Assembly: GCF_019710475.1 (NCBI RefSeq)
Contig: NZ_JAJFAX010000005.1
Coordinates: 124,001 to 188,000, forward strand
Direction: 5' to 3'
Source of the DNA: Glycomyces sp. TRM65418
GTDB taxonomy: Bacteria; Actinomycetota; Actinomycetes; Mycobacteriales; Micromonosporaceae
Length of the DNA stretch: 64,000 nucleotides
Part shown: piece after piece, positions 31,772-41,026 of the stretch
How positions within the stretch are numbered: position 1 is the first letter of the stretch
Layout: the number at the start of each line of letters is the position of its first letter
Program-made: the position numbers and the translations under genes
The notes under the pieces: model-generated
The model's database searches: none
What the model saw: only the letters and a program-made list of their open reading frames with translations
Told to the model about the DNA's origin: nothing

Positions 31772-32245
31772 TCAGCGCGTCAGGTCGACCACGGCTGCGA
31801 CGCTCGTCTCCACGGTCGCCGACTGCGCGCCCGCCCTGTCGAGGATGCGGCGGGCGGCGGTGTTCTCGGTGGTGGTGGAGGCGAGGAGCCGGGTGTGCCC
31901 CTGCGACCGGGCGACGACGGCCAGCGCCTCCAGAACCTCTCCGCCGATGCCGAGGCCGCGGTGTCCGCGCGCGAGCCACAGGCCGACCTCGACGCCCTCG
32001 GACTGCGGCTCCAGGCGGGCGGCCCCGACTACGCGGCCGTCGACCTCGACGACGTACGTCGTCTCCACCGGCTCCGGCGCGTCCAGTGACCGCGCCCGGT
32101 GGAAGTCGTGGAACGCCTGTCGGCGCTCGTCGTTCCAGCCCGGCGGGCCGTCGACCGGCGGCATGACCTCCAGCGGGTCGGTGCCGGCGACCGCGGCTTC
32201 AAGCAGGTCGGGCAGATTCCCGTGGTGCAGTTCCCGCAGTTCCAA
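31772..32245 (-). CDS. GNAT-family N-acetyltransferase
   Basis: 157 residues from a TTG start at 32245, chosen because GAGGAAGG lies 6-7 nt upstream. The acetyl-CoA motif reads ARGHRGLGIGGEVLEAL (near 92-108), preceded by VGAARLEPQSEGVEVGLWL and followed by TTENTAARRILDRAGA, the Rim-type core. The N-terminal part resembles RimJ/L-type substrate domains. It is the last gene of the leftward cofactor run, 35 bp after coaX. Substrate unknown. Confidence 0.82.
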   Translation of the reverse strand: MELRELHHGNLPDLLEAAVAGTDPLEVMPPVDGPPGWNDERRQAFHDFHRARSLDAPEPVETTYVVEVDGRVVGAARLEPQSEGVEVGLWLARGHRGLGIGGEVLEALAVVARSQGHTRLLASTTTENTAARRILDRAGAQSATVETSVAAVVDLTR

Positions 32246-32280
32246 GAGAGGCCTTCCTCGTCGTTCGGCTTCGGAGCCGG

Positions 32281-33045
32281 TCAGACGGCGTTGCGGTCCC
32301 AGATCATCCTGAGGCCGTGGAGGGTCAGGTCCGGCTCGTAGTGGGTGATGGTCTCGCACTGCTCGATCACGACCGGGGCGAGGCCGCCCGTGGCGACCAC
32401 CGCGGTCGGGTCGGTGCCCAGCTCGGCGGTGATGCGCCGGACCAGGCCGTCCACCTGCGCCGCGGTGCCGTAGACCATGCCCGACTGGAGGCACTCCACC
32501 GTGTTCTTGCCGATGACGCTGCGCGGCTTCACCAGCGGGATCTTCAGCAGGTTCGCCGCTCGCGAGGCGAGTGCGTCGATGGAGATCTCGATGCCGGGCG
32601 CGAACGCCCCACCGAGGAAATCACCCGTGGCAGAGATCACGTCGATGTTCGTCGAGGTCCCGAAGTCCACGGTGATGCACGGCCCGCCGTAGAGGTGGAA
32701 GGCCGCGTGCGTGTTCGCGATCCGGTCGGGGCCGGCCTCGCGCGGGTTGTCGATGCTCAGACGCACACCGGTCTTCACGCCCGGCGCGATCTGCACCAGA
32801 TGCGCGTGCGGGTAGTACCGCTGCACCATCTTCGCGACCTCCGCGCCCTGCTGCGGCACCGTGGAGGACAGCGCGATCCCGCTCAGGTCCACGCCGTCGC
32901 CGTCGAGCAGGGCCCGGAAGGTGAGCCCCAGCTCGTCGGCGGTCGCGTGCGGGTCGGTGCGGATCCGCCACGAGTGCTTCAAGGTCTCGCCCTCGAAGAC
33001 GGCGAGCACCGTGTTGGTGTTCCCGATGTCGACGCACAGCAGCAC
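32281..33045 (-). CDS. coaX: Type III pantothenate kinase
   Basis: 254 residues. Phosphate-1 motif VDIGNTNTVLAVF at the N-terminus; GPDRIANTHAA (pantothenate binding) and TVDFGTSTNIDVI (second phosphate motif) follow, then GKNTVECLQSGMVYGTAA. It catalyses the first committed step of CoA synthesis and requires no feedback by CoA in this class. It lies 4 nt after nadC in the operon that also contains panC and panD, so pantothenate made by those enzymes is used directly. Confidence 0.95.
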   Translation of the reverse strand: MLLCVDIGNTNTVLAVFEGETLKHSWRIRTDPHATADELGLTFRALLDGDGVDLSGIALSSTVPQQGAEVAKMVQRYYPHAHLVQIAPGVKTGVRLSIDNPREAGPDRIANTHAAFHLYGGPCITVDFGTSTNIDVISATGDFLGGAFAPGIEISIDALASRAANLLKIPLVKPRSVIGKNTVECLQSGMVYGTAAQVDGLVRRITAELGTDPTAVVATGGLAPVVIEQCETITHYEPDLTLHGLRMIWDRNAV

Positions 33046-33049
33046 GGTC

Positions 33050-33949
33050 TTACTCCTCGAAGTCGAGTCCGATGTCCAGAATGGGCGAGGAGTGCGTGAG
33101 CGCCCCGACCGAGATGTAGTCGACGCCGGTGGCCGCGTACTCGACCGCGCTGTCGATGCTGATGCGCCCGGTCGCCTCCAGCTCGGCCCGATCGCCGACC
33201 GCGTCGACGACCTCGCCGAGTTCCTTGGGGCTCATGTTGTCGCACAGGAGGAACACGGCTCCGGCGGCGACCGCCTCGAGGGCCTCGTCGAGGGTCTCGA
33301 TCTCGACCTGGATGTCGATCTCGGGCTCGGCGGACCGGACGGCGGCGAACGCCTCACTGATCGAGCCGGCCGCCTCCTTGTGGTTGTCCTTGATCATCGC
33401 CACGTCGTACAGGCCCATGCGCTTGTTGTCGCCGCCGCCGGCGCGCACCGCGTACTTCTCGAAGGCGCGCAGGCCCGGCGTGGTCTTGCGCGTGTCGAGG
33501 ACGGTGGTGTGCCAGTCGGCGAGGACGTCGGCGAAGCGGCGGGTGTGGGTCGCCACGCCGCACATGCGGCACAGCAGGTTCAGCGCGGTGCGCTCGGCCG
33601 CCAGGAGGGACCGCGTGGGCCCGGAGACGCGGGCGAGGATCTGCCCGGCACGGATGCGCGCGCCCTCTTTGGCGAGGTAGGTGAACTCGACGTCGCCGGG
33701 CATGGCGTGGAAGACCGCGTGCGCGACCGGCAGTCCGGCGAGGAGCCCGTCGGCGCGGGCGGTCACGGCCACCGTGGAGGTGTGCTCGGGACCGAAGATG
33801 GACTCGGACGTGACGTCGCGCCGGGCGTGCGAGAGGTCCTCGTCCAGGTAGTCCTGGACGGCGACGTACACGTCCTCCGGGTCGAGGCGGAGGGCGAGCA
33901 GCCGCTCGTCCAATCCGGCCCCGCCCGGGGCTTCGGCGAATCGGCTCAT
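33050..33949 (-). CDS. nadC: Nicotinate-nucleotide pyrophosphorylase (quinolinate phosphoribosyltransferase)
   Basis: 299 residues. Converts quinolinate and PRPP to nicotinate mononucleotide in de novo NAD synthesis. Visible family motifs: RTALNLLCRMCGVATHT, LDTRKTTPGLR, EKYAVRAGGGDNKRMGLYD, IKDNH and VEIETLDEA. The ATG overlaps the end of nadB by 4 nt, giving translational coupling. A nadA gene for quinolinate synthase is not visible in this window. Confidence 0.95.
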   Translation of the reverse strand: MSRFAEAPGGAGLDERLLALRLDPEDVYVAVQDYLDEDLSHARRDVTSESIFGPEHTSTVAVTARADGLLAGLPVAHAVFHAMPGDVEFTYLAKEGARIRAGQILARVSGPTRSLLAAERTALNLLCRMCGVATHTRRFADVLADWHTTVLDTRKTTPGLRAFEKYAVRAGGGDNKRMGLYDVAMIKDNHKEAAGSISEAFAAVRSAEPEIDIQVEIETLDEALEAVAAGAVFLLCDNMSPKELGEVVDAVGDRAELEATGRISIDSAVEYAATGVDYISVGALTHSSPILDIGLDFEE

Positions 33950-35781
33950 GCGATGGGCTCCCAGGTGGTCTCGAGCTCCCCGTCGGAGCTGATGGAAAGG
34001 CAGAGGTGCCCGCGCCAGGCGTCGTCGGCCTCGGGATGGTCCTCCCGCCAGTGGCTGCCTCGCGTCTCGCGCCGCCGGTGGGCGGCGGCGGTGACGGCGG
34101 CGGCGACGGTGAGCAGGTTCGTGGCCTCCCATGTGGCCGGTCGCGGGCGTCCGGACACATTGTCCCCCAAGGCCGTCAGCGACGCAGCGGTGGCCTCCAG
34201 TGACTCCTCGGAGCGGAGGACGCCGGCCCCGGCGGTCATGGCCTCCTGGAGCGGGGCGCGGGAGGTGGTCGAGCAGACGTCGCCCGCGCCTTCGGCGATC
34301 TCGGGGACGCCCGGGCTGGGCTTGCGATCGGCCAGGTCGTCGGCGATGCGCTGCGCGAACACGAGCGCTTCGAGCAGGGAGTTCGAGGCGAGCCGGTTCG
34401 CGCCGTGCAGACCGGTGCAGGCGGCCTCCCCGGCGGCGTACAGGCCGGGGACGCTGGTGCGGCCGAACAGGTCGGTGCGCACGCCGCCGGACGAGTAGTG
34501 GGCGGCGGGCGCGACCGGGATCATGTCGATCACCGGGTCGATGCCCATCGCCCGGCACGACGCGGTGATGGTCGGGAAGCGCTCCTCCAGCATCCGCCGC
34601 CCGAGGTGGCGGGCGTCGAGCCACACGTGCGGCCGTCCCTCGGCGCGCATCCGGGCGGTGGCGGCCTTGGCGACCACGTCCCGGGGCGCGAGTTCGGCCA
34701 GCTCATGGCGGCCGAGCATGAAGCGCTCGCCCGAGAAATCGCGGAGGTGCGCTCCCTCCCCGCGCAGTGCCTCGGAGATCAGCGGTTGTCGGTCCCCCGA
34801 CGTAACTTCGATGCCGAGGTCGTGTCCCGCTCCAGGGACGCCGCCCACGGCCGGTTCGGCGCCTCGGGAGCCGCCCCCGAGGCCCGGACCGGCAAGGCCC
34901 CCGGCTTCGCCTCCAGGACCGTGCCGCAGGTCCTGTCCGGCTTCGCCTCCAAGACGGTGCTTCAGGTCCTGTCCGGCTTCGCCTCCCAGGAACAAGGCGG
35001 TCGGATGGAACTGGACGAACTCGAGATCGGTGACGACCGCGCCGGCCCGCAGGGCCAGCGCCACGCCGTCGCCGATGGACACCGAGGGGTTGGTGGTCGA
35101 CTGGTAGATCTGCCCGAGGCCGCCGGTGGCGAGCACGACCGCGCGGGCCTCCACACCGCCGACGCCGTGCTCGACGCCTTCGCCGAGCACGTGGAGGCTC
35201 ACCCCGGCCGCGTGGCCGCGGGCGTCGGTGAGCAGATCGAGGACCATGGCGTGCTCGATGATGCGGATCCAGGGGTCGCGCAGGACCGCCGAGTGGAGCG
35301 CGCGCTGGATCTCGGCGCCGGTCGCGTCGCCGCCGGCGTGGATGATGCGGCGGGCCCGGTGGCCGCCTTCCCGGGTGAGCTGAAGCGAGCCGTCGGGGTG
35401 CCGGTCGAACTCGGTGCCGAGGTGGATGAGGTCGGCGATGCGCGCGGGGCCTTCGGTGACGGTGACGTCGACCGCGGCCGGGTCGCACAGTCCGACCCCG
35501 GCGACCTGGGTGTCCCGTGCGTGGGCCTCGGGGGTGTCGAGCGGGTCGAGGACGGCGGCGACGCCGCCCTGGGCCCAGCGGGTGGAGCCGTCGTCGATGC
35601 GGACCTTGGTGACCACGGTGACGTGGAATCCGGCCCGGCGGAGGTTGAGGGCGCAGGTGAGCCCGGCGACGCCGGAGCCGATGACGCACACGTCGGTGGT
35701 CTCGGTCCAGGACGGCGCCGCGGCGCGCAGCCGCCGCGGCAGGCGCGGGAGATGCGGGAGCGGTGCGAACACGGGTGGCAC
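33946..35781 (-). CDS. nadB: L-aspartate oxidase with Gly-rich in-frame insertion
   Basis: 611 residues; typical actinobacterial NadB is about 530-560. FAD-binding GSGVAGLTCALNLRRAG, STRWAQGGVAAVL and the C-terminal GEAACTGLHGANRLASNSLLEALVF are intact. Between FHPTALFLG and PLISEALRGEGA, segments normally almost adjacent, lies an extra stretch of about 60 residues. It begins with three 12-residue units (GGEAGQDLKHRL, GGEAGQDLRHGP, GGEAGGLAGPGL) and continues Gly/Ala-rich. Start is GTG 35781. It oxidises aspartate to iminoaspartate for NAD synthesis. Activity is probably kept because the insertion falls in a loop; that is inference. Confidence 0.92.
   Translation of the reverse strand: MPPVFAPLPHLPRLPRRLRAAAPSWTETTDVCVIGSGVAGLTCALNLRRAGFHVTVVTKVRIDDGSTRWAQGGVAAVLDPLDTPEAHARDTQVAGVGLCDPAAVDVTVTEGPARIADLIHLGTEFDRHPDGSLQLTREGGHRARRIIHAGGDATGAEIQRALHSAVLRDPWIRIIEHAMVLDLLTDARGHAAGVSLHVLGEGVEHGVGGVEARAVVLATGGLGQIYQSTTNPSVSIGDGVALALRAGAVVTDLEFVQFHPTALFLGGEAGQDLKHRLGGEAGQDLRHGPGGEAGGLAGPGLGGGSRGAEPAVGGVPGAGHDLGIEVTSGDRQPLISEALRGEGAHLRDFSGERFMLGRHELAELAPRDVVAKAATARMRAEGRPHVWLDARHLGRRMLEERFPTITASCRAMGIDPVIDMIPVAPAAHYSSGGVRTDLFGRTSVPGLYAAGEAACTGLHGANRLASNSLLEALVFAQRIADDLADRKPSPGVPEIAEGAGDVCSTTSRAPLQEAMTAGAGVLRSEESLEATAASLTALGDNVSGRPRPATWEATNLLTVAAAVTAAAHRRRETRGSHWREDHPEADDAWRGHLCLSISSDGELETTWEPIA
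34903..35010 (-). repeat. 36-bp tandem repeat inside nadB
   Basis: Units start at 34903, 34939 and 34975 on the plus strand, each opening GGCTTCGCCTCC; the first two match over nearly all 36 bp. The period is 12 codons, so the array extends the protein without a frameshift. Confidence 0.75.
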
Positions 35782-36222
35782 GTGCCGTTGCCCTTCTAGC
35801 CCGGAGTCCCCGGTGGCCCGGGAACCCGCTCGATGGGTGCGCCGCCGGTCGGGACGACCGGCGTGCGGAACGACTCAACTGTGCCCGCCCGGGCCGCCGC
35901 GGTGCCAGCGCGAGTGATCCCCGTGTCAGCTGATGCGTGCGGTGGGGCTTCGCCGCGGTCGCCCGGGCGACCGCGGCCACGCGCGGGCGTGCCGGCGAGT
36001 GCCGCGGGCGCTCCGCGGCCGCTGCGGTGGGAAGCGGGAGGCCGCGGCGCCGAGCGGTGCGCCGCGCCGGGACTCGGCCGGGCCGGGCGCGCGGCTGCCG
36101 CGGGCGTCCGATCCGCGCGGCCGCGGGCAGTGCGGCGATGCCGCCCGCCGGCGCATGGCCGGGCCCGGGCGTCGTCGCGTTCGGCGGCGGCGCCCGGGTC
36201 CGGGTGCGCGTGCACGGTGCCG
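35782..36222. other. Very GC-rich gene-free interval between the S10 peptidase gene and nadB
   Basis: 441 bp. All frames are open or nearly so because of base composition, and none has a ribosome site or recognisable protein. A TAGAAG-like hexamer near 35798 on the minus strand is the only promoter hint for nadB. No NAD-responsive operator was recognised. Confidence 0.5.
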
Positions 36223-37707
36223 CTAGCCCCGGTTCGAGGCGCGGCGGATGAAGTCGGCCAGGTCGGCCGACTGCTGCACGCGCGACGCCTCGTGGACGTA
36301 CGTCATGTGGCCCGCGGGGTAGGTCTTCGTCTCGATCCGCTCGCGGTCGGCGAGCGGGATCTCCAGCTGGTCGAGCGTGTACTCGATGGCCTCGATCGGC
36401 ACGCCGCCGTCGTAGCGGCCCATCGCGACGTGGACCTGCATGAACGGGTTGAGCCGCATGGCGTTCCCGAGCTTGCCGATCACGTCGACCGCCTCGCCCT
36501 CGAACTCCTTGAAGCTCCACGGGTAGACCTTGCGCGAGAGCACCTCGTAGATCGCGTCGTTCTCGTATTCGAGTTCCGAGCGCAGGTAGTGGTGCAGTGC
36601 GGCCGTGTACGAGCCGGCGGTGCCGACCAGGAACGGGTCGTACGGCATCTGCTCGTGGATGAGGTGGTCGGCCGGGCCGGTGAAGCGCGTGTCGAGGCGG
36701 CCGGTCACGAGGCCCTTGTGGCGCAGCAGCTCGGCGTAGTACCGGGTGTGCTCCAGGCGCAGGTTGGCGCGGTCGACGTACTCCTCGCTGACGCCCGCGA
36801 GCGAGGCGATCTTGGCGACGGCGGCGGCGCGCTCCTCGGGCTGGAGGTTCTGGCCCTTGGCGAGCACGGCGCGGTACTCGTCGGCGTAGGCGCGGGCCTC
36901 CTCGACGACGTCCTCGAGGGTGCGTCCGGCGTGCAGCCCGTGGTAGTGGGCGGTGGCGGCGTAGGTGGGGAGGAACAGCGGGTTCGGCAGGTCCGAGCGG
37001 TTCGAGTGGTAGAGCGTCTCGAGGTTGAAGGCCGGGGCGATGAACATGAGCCCGTTGAGGAACAGGCCGAAGCGGTTCTGGAGGTAGTCGGCGAGGGCGC
37101 CGCCGCGGGTGCCGCCGTAGGACTCGCCGATGAGGAACTTCGGGGAGAGCCAGCGGTTGTGGCGGGTGGTCCACAGGCGGATGATCTCGCCGACGGACTC
37201 GATGTCGCCGGTGAAGCCGTGGAAGGGCGCGGCCTTCTCGCCCTCGGCGGCGCGCGAGTAGCCGGTGGAGACGGGGTCGATGAAGACGAGGTCGGTCTGG
37301 TGGAGCAGGGTCTCGTGGTTGTCGAGCAGCCCGTAGGGGGGCGGGGTGGGGTCGTCGACGTCGCCGGAGTCGACGCGGCGCGGGCCGAGCAGGCCGAGGT
37401 GGAGCCAGATCGAGGAGGAGCCGGGGCCGCCGTTGAAGGCGAAGGTGACCGGGCGCGTGGCCGCGTCGGCGTCGTCGAGGGTGTAGTAGGTGACGGAGAC
37501 CACGGCCTTGGGTTTCAGGCCGTTGTACTTCTCCTCCTCGGTGACCTCCTCGCGCAGCACGACGCGACCGGTCGTGGCGGTGTAAGCGAGATCACCGAGG
37601 GTGTGGTGGGTGGTCTTGAGGTCGTCGACGGGCTCGGGCCTGTCGACCTGCTTGCCTTCGTCCTTGCCGTGGTTCTCGGCGGCCTCGTTCTTCTGCTCTT
37701 CGGTCAT
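36223..37707 (-). CDS. S10-family serine carboxypeptidase-like protein
   Basis: 494 residues. Oxyanion-hole segment FAFNGGPGSSSIWLHLG (near 91-107), nucleophile elbow GESYGGTRGG (Ser near 180), a late Asp in GRYDGGVP and the C-terminal GHMTYVHEAS with the catalytic His. No signal peptide is visible; the N-terminus is acidic and Lys-rich, so it may act in the cytoplasm. It lies 11 nt downstream of panD on the same strand, in the middle of the cofactor operon. A role in pantothenate or NAD metabolism is not established. Confidence 0.87.
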   Translation of the reverse strand: MTEEQKNEAAENHGKDEGKQVDRPEPVDDLKTTHHTLGDLAYTATTGRVVLREEVTEEEKYNGLKPKAVVSVTYYTLDDADAATRPVTFAFNGGPGSSSIWLHLGLLGPRRVDSGDVDDPTPPPYGLLDNHETLLHQTDLVFIDPVSTGYSRAAEGEKAAPFHGFTGDIESVGEIIRLWTTRHNRWLSPKFLIGESYGGTRGGALADYLQNRFGLFLNGLMFIAPAFNLETLYHSNRSDLPNPLFLPTYAATAHYHGLHAGRTLEDVVEEARAYADEYRAVLAKGQNLQPEERAAAVAKIASLAGVSEEYVDRANLRLEHTRYYAELLRHKGLVTGRLDTRFTGPADHLIHEQMPYDPFLVGTAGSYTAALHHYLRSELEYENDAIYEVLSRKVYPWSFKEFEGEAVDVIGKLGNAMRLNPFMQVHVAMGRYDGGVPIEAIEYTLDQLEIPLADRERIETKTYPAGHMTYVHEASRVQQSADLADFIRRASNRG

Positions 37708-37718
37708 GGAACAGAAAC

Positions 37719-38141
37719 TTACCGCTCGGCTAGTGGCGACGCCACCGGGTTGCCCGCGGTGCCGGGCGCGGGGTGCGCCTTGTCGGCGTTGACCTCGATG
37801 ATCTCGTTGCGCTCGTTCACGTGGACGACCGTGGGCTTGAAGGCGCGCGCCTCGGCGTCCTCCATCTGCGCGTAGGAGATGAGGATCACCAGGTCGCCGG
37901 GCTGCACGAGGCGGGCGGCGGCGCCGTTGATGCCGATGACGCCCGAGCCGCGCTCCCCGGCGATCGTGTAGGTCTCCAGGCGGGCGCCGTTGGTGATGTC
38001 GACGATGGCGACGAGCTCGCCGTCGAGGATGTCGGCGGCGTCGAGCAGGTCGGCGTCCACGGTCACCGAGCCGACGTAGTGGAGGTCGGCCTGGGTGACG
38101 GTGGCGCGGTGGATCTTGGACTTGAACATGGTCCGGATCAT
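37719..38141 (-). CDS. panD: Aspartate 1-decarboxylase
   Basis: 140 residues. A pyruvoyl enzyme that makes beta-alanine for pantothenate. The proenzyme cleavage site Gly-Ser is present in [10 protein letters not shown] (Ser25 becomes the pyruvoyl group), and [31 protein letters not shown] and the NERN C-terminal motif match the family. Start ATG overlaps the panC stop (ATGA, 38138-38141). The tail after KAHPAP is longer than the E. coli enzyme, as in other actinobacteria. Confidence 0.96.
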   Translation of the reverse strand: MIRTMFKSKIHRATVTQADLHYVGSVTVDADLLDAADILDGELVAIVDITNGARLETYTIAGERGSGVIGINGAAARLVQPGDLVILISYAQMEDAEARAFKPTVVHVNERNEIIEVNADKAHPAPGTAGNPVASPLAER

Positions 38142-39028
38142 CGGGGGTCTCCAATCCGCACGGCGGCGTTGTCGATCAGGCGGGTGGTCCCCGCCCGGGC
38201 TGCGATGAGCAGCCTCGCCGGTCCCCGGTCGGGGGCCTCGGCGAGGTCGTTCGCCCGGACGGCGACGTAGTCGACGTCCAGGCCGGGCTCGGCCTCCAGG
38301 GTCTGCCGGGCGGCGGCGAGCGGGTCGGGCGAGGCCTGGGCGGCGCGGACGGCGCGCGGGATCGCCAGGGCGGCGGCGCGCTCGGCCTCGGAGAGGTACA
38401 CGTTGCGGCTGGACAGGGCCAGGCCGTCGCTTTCGCGGACGGTCGGGACGCCGACGATCTCGACGCCCATGTCGAGGTCGCGGACCATGCGGCGGACCAT
38501 CGCGAGCTGCTGGAAGTCCTTCTCCCCGAAGCAGGCGACATCGGGCCGCGTGAGGTGGAAGAGCTTCGACACGACGGTGAGCACGCCGGTGAAGAACCCG
38601 GGCCGGGAGGCGCCTTCGAGGATCTCGCCGTCCGGTCCGGCGTGGACGGTGGTGAGGCCCTCGCGGCCGTCGGGGTACATCTCGCCGACGCTCGGCGCGA
38701 AGACGAGGTCGACGCCCTCGGCCTCGCACATGGCGAGGTCGGCGTCGAGGGTGCGCGGGTACTTGTCGAGGTCTTCGTTCGGGCGGAACTGCAGCGGGTT
38801 GACGAAGATCGTCACGACGCGCGAGTCGGCGAGCTCCGCGGCGCGCCGGAAGTTCGCGCGGTGGCCGTCGTGGAGGGCGCCCATGGTGGGCACCACGGCG
38901 ACGCGGCCGGGCAGGGCCGCGCGGGCCTTCGCGAGCTCGGATCTGGTGTGGACGACCTCGACGCCGCGGCCGGTCCGCCCGGGTTCGCGGTGCGTGGGAG
39001 GGCGGGGGGAGGGGTGCGGGCCGGTCAC
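38138..39028 (-). CDS. panC: Pantothenate synthetase (pantoate-beta-alanine ligase)
   Basis: 296 residues from GTG 39028. The adenylation motifs [55 protein letters not shown] and [14 protein letters not shown] are all present (KMSKS-like SSRN). It joins pantoate and beta-alanine with ATP. The GTG overlaps the DUF2520 stop (GTGA) and its own stop overlaps panD, so three genes are coupled. A start at an internal GTG near [10 protein letters not shown] would fit typical PanC N-termini equally well. Confidence 0.95.
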   Translation of the reverse strand: MTGPHPSPRPPTHREPGRTGRGVEVVHTRSELAKARAALPGRVAVVPTMGALHDGHRANFRRAAELADSRVVTIFVNPLQFRPNEDLDKYPRTLDADLAMCEAEGVDLVFAPSVGEMYPDGREGLTTVHAGPDGEILEGASRPGFFTGVLTVVSKLFHLTRPDVACFGEKDFQQLAMVRRMVRDLDMGVEIVGVPTVRESDGLALSSRNVYLSEAERAAALAIPRAVRAAQASPDPLAAARQTLEAEPGLDVDYVAVRANDLAEAPDRGPARLLIAARAGTTRLIDNAAVRIGDPR

Positions 39029-39927
39029 GGGGTCTCCTCTTTGTCGGGGTGGGCGAGGACGTCCAGGAGGCCTTCGGCGTCGGCGCTCTTGAGGCGGCCG
39101 GAGGCGAGGGCGCGTTCGGCGGTGCGGCGGGCCATGGCGCGGTAGGCGTCCTCGACGCCCGTCCCGGCGAGCGCGCCGAGGTGGCGGGCGACGGTGCCGG
39201 CGTCGCCGCGGGAGACCGGGCCGGTGAGGCCGGCGTCGCCGTGGCGCAGGGCGTTGTCGAGGGAGGCCGAGACGAGCGGCGAGAGCAGCCGCTCGGGGGC
39301 CGCGACGCCGATGGCCCGCAGCTGCTCGGTCGCGTCGTTCACGAGGGTCTGCAGGTGGTTGGCGGCGTAGACGAGCGCGGCGTGGTAGCGGGCGCGGTCG
39401 GTCTCGTCGACGTGCTCGGGTTCGCCGCCCATCTCCAGGACGAGGGCTTCGCCGATGAAGCGGGCCTCGGCCTCGCCGGTGACGGCCCAGGAGATGCCGG
39501 CGAGGCGTTCGAGGTCCTCGTCGCGGCCCGTGAAGGTCATGGCGGGGGCGAGCGCGACGGTGAGGGCGCCGGCGTCGCGGGCGGGGCGCAGGACGTCGGC
39601 GCCGAGCGCGCCGGAGGTGTGGACCCAGATCTGCCCGGGCTTCACGGGCAGGGAGGCCACGAGCGGGGCGATGGCGTCGTCGGGGACGGCGATGAGCAGC
39701 AGGTCGGCCGCGGCGGCCACGTCGGGCGGCGAGAGGATCTCGGCGGCGGGCAGGCGGCGGGCGGCGCGGGCGCGGGAGGCGTCGGATACGGCGGAGGCGG
39801 CGACGACCCGGTGGCCGGCGCGGGTGAGGGCCGCTCCGAGAATGGAGCCGACCCTGCCTGCGGAGACGACCCCGACGGCGAGCCGTGAGGCGGGTCGCTG
39901 CGGGGCTGCGCTGCGCTGCTGATCCAT
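39025..39927 (-). CDS. Rossmann-like/DUF2520 protein, candidate ketopantoate reductase
   Basis: 300 residues. The N-terminal dinucleotide fold has [21 protein letters not shown] (17-37) and [11 protein letters not shown]. The middle carries WVHTSGALG and the [18 protein letters not shown] helix, typical of DUF2520, a C-terminal domain related to 6-phosphogluconate-dehydrogenase-like reductases. It is the first gene of the panC-panD operon, with no panE-like gene visible. Reduction of ketopantoate would fit the missing step, but that is inference from position. Other dehydrogenase roles remain possible. Confidence 0.85.
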   Translation of the reverse strand: MDQQRSAAPQRPASRLAVGVVSAGRVGSILGAALTRAGHRVVAASAVSDASRARAARRLPAAEILSPPDVAAAADLLLIAVPDDAIAPLVASLPVKPGQIWVHTSGALGADVLRPARDAGALTVALAPAMTFTGRDEDLERLAGISWAVTGEAEARFIGEALVLEMGGEPEHVDETDRARYHAALVYAANHLQTLVNDATEQLRAIGVAAPERLLSPLVSASLDNALRHGDAGLTGPVSRGDAGTVARHLGALAGTGVEDAYRAMARRTAERALASGRLKSADAEGLLDVLAHPDKEETP

Positions 39928-40055
39928 GATGCTGATCCAGTCCTGGCGGGGAGGTACCGGTCATTGCTTACGGGTTAATTGTGCGTCGCGGGATCGTCAA
40001 CGCCATCCCGGGAGCCTCCGAGTGGCAATTCTCACTGTGGGGCTAGTGTCATCCC

Positions 40056-40982
40056 ATGTCGGGGTTCGAGCGGTGGAGCACGGCCATGGAGCGGGCGCTG
40101 TACGGGCCGGGCGGCTTCTACCGCCGTGAGCTGCCCGTGCACCATTTCTCAACGAGCGCGCAGACCCCGGCGTTCGCCGAGGCCGTCGCCCAGCTCGCGG
40201 ACGAGGCGGACGAGCGCCTCGGCCGGCCCCGGTCGTTCGCCGTCGTGGACGTGGGCGCGGGGAACGGCGATCTGCTGTTCCACCTCTCCGAGCTCCTGGA
40301 CGACCGGGCCCGCCTGATCGCCGTGGAGCTGCGCCCGAGGCCGCGGCATCTGCCGGAGCGGATCGAATGGCGGCGGCGCCTCCCCGACGCGTTCGAGGGC
40401 CTGCTGATCGCCTGCGAACTGCTCGACAACGTGCCATGCGACCGGGCGCTGGTCGACGAGGACGGCCGCCTCCGCTACGAGGAGGTGAACCGCGACGGCG
40501 CGACCCGCGCGGGCGGCAGGCTCGACGAGGCCGACGAGCAGTGGCTGGCCGCCTGGTGGCCGCTGCGCGACCCGGGCGAGCGGGCCGAGATCGGCCGTCC
40601 CCGGGAGGCGCGGTGGCGCGAGCTCACCGAACGCCTGGTGCGGGGCACGGCCCTGGCGGTCGACTACGGCCACCTGGGCTCCGACCGCCCCGAGGGCGGC
40701 ACGATGACCGGGTTCAAGGACGGCCGCTCGACCGAGCCGGTCCCGGACGGCTCCTGCGACATCACCGCGCACGTGGCGGTGGACGCGATCCCGGCCGACC
40801 GCGTCGAACCGCAGCGCGACGCCCTCCGGGCCTTGGGCCTCAACGCGACCCGGCCCCCCATGTCGTTGGCCTACCGCGACCCGACCGCGTACGCGGTGGC
40901 GCTCGCGAACGCCAGCGCCACCGCGAGGCTCATGGACCCGGCGGGCCTCGGCGCCCAGTGGTGGATGCGCACCGACCGCTGA
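40056..40982 (+). CDS. MidA/DUF185-family SAM-dependent methyltransferase
   Basis: 308 residues. N-terminal MERALYGPGGFYRR, SAM motif VDVGAGNGDLL (near 64-74), IACELLDNVPCDR, LAVDYGHLGSDRPEGGTMTGFKDGR and CDITAHVAVDAI follow the MidA/NDUFAF7 pattern. In mitochondria this family methylates an arginine of complex I subunit NDUFS2; bacterial targets are unknown. TAGTGT (40044-40049) lies 6 nt before the ATG, suggesting a leaderless mRNA. It diverges from the pan operon. Confidence 0.88.
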   Translation: MSGFERWSTAMERALYGPGGFYRRELPVHHFSTSAQTPAFAEAVAQLADEADERLGRPRSFAVVDVGAGNGDLLFHLSELLDDRARLIAVELRPRPRHLPERIEWRRRLPDAFEGLLIACELLDNVPCDRALVDEDGRLRYEEVNRDGATRAGGRLDEADEQWLAAWWPLRDPGERAEIGRPREARWRELTERLVRGTALAVDYGHLGSDRPEGGTMTGFKDGRSTEPVPDGSCDITAHVAVDAIPADRVEPQRDALRALGLNATRPPMSLAYRDPTAYAVALANASATARLMDPAGLGAQWWMRTDR

Positions 40983-41026
40983 GGCGCGGTAAGGGGACGC
41001 TGCAGCGGCAGTGGGCCGCGCCCTCG

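Noticed and set aside
34800..34860. A fifth copy of the dispersed repeat in the nadB insertion
   Set aside because: Only short scattered similarity to the core (TGTCCCG...CCAGGG); the ACCC-N8-GGGT arms are not preserved.
35905..35940. A further dispersed-repeat copy upstream of nadB (CCCCGTGTCAG)
   Set aside because: The match covers about 11 bp only and lacks the rest of the core.
35796..36215. Minus-strand frame between the S10 gene and nadB
   Set aside because: Ala/Arg/Pro-only composition, no start signal, and all frames here are open because of extreme GC content.
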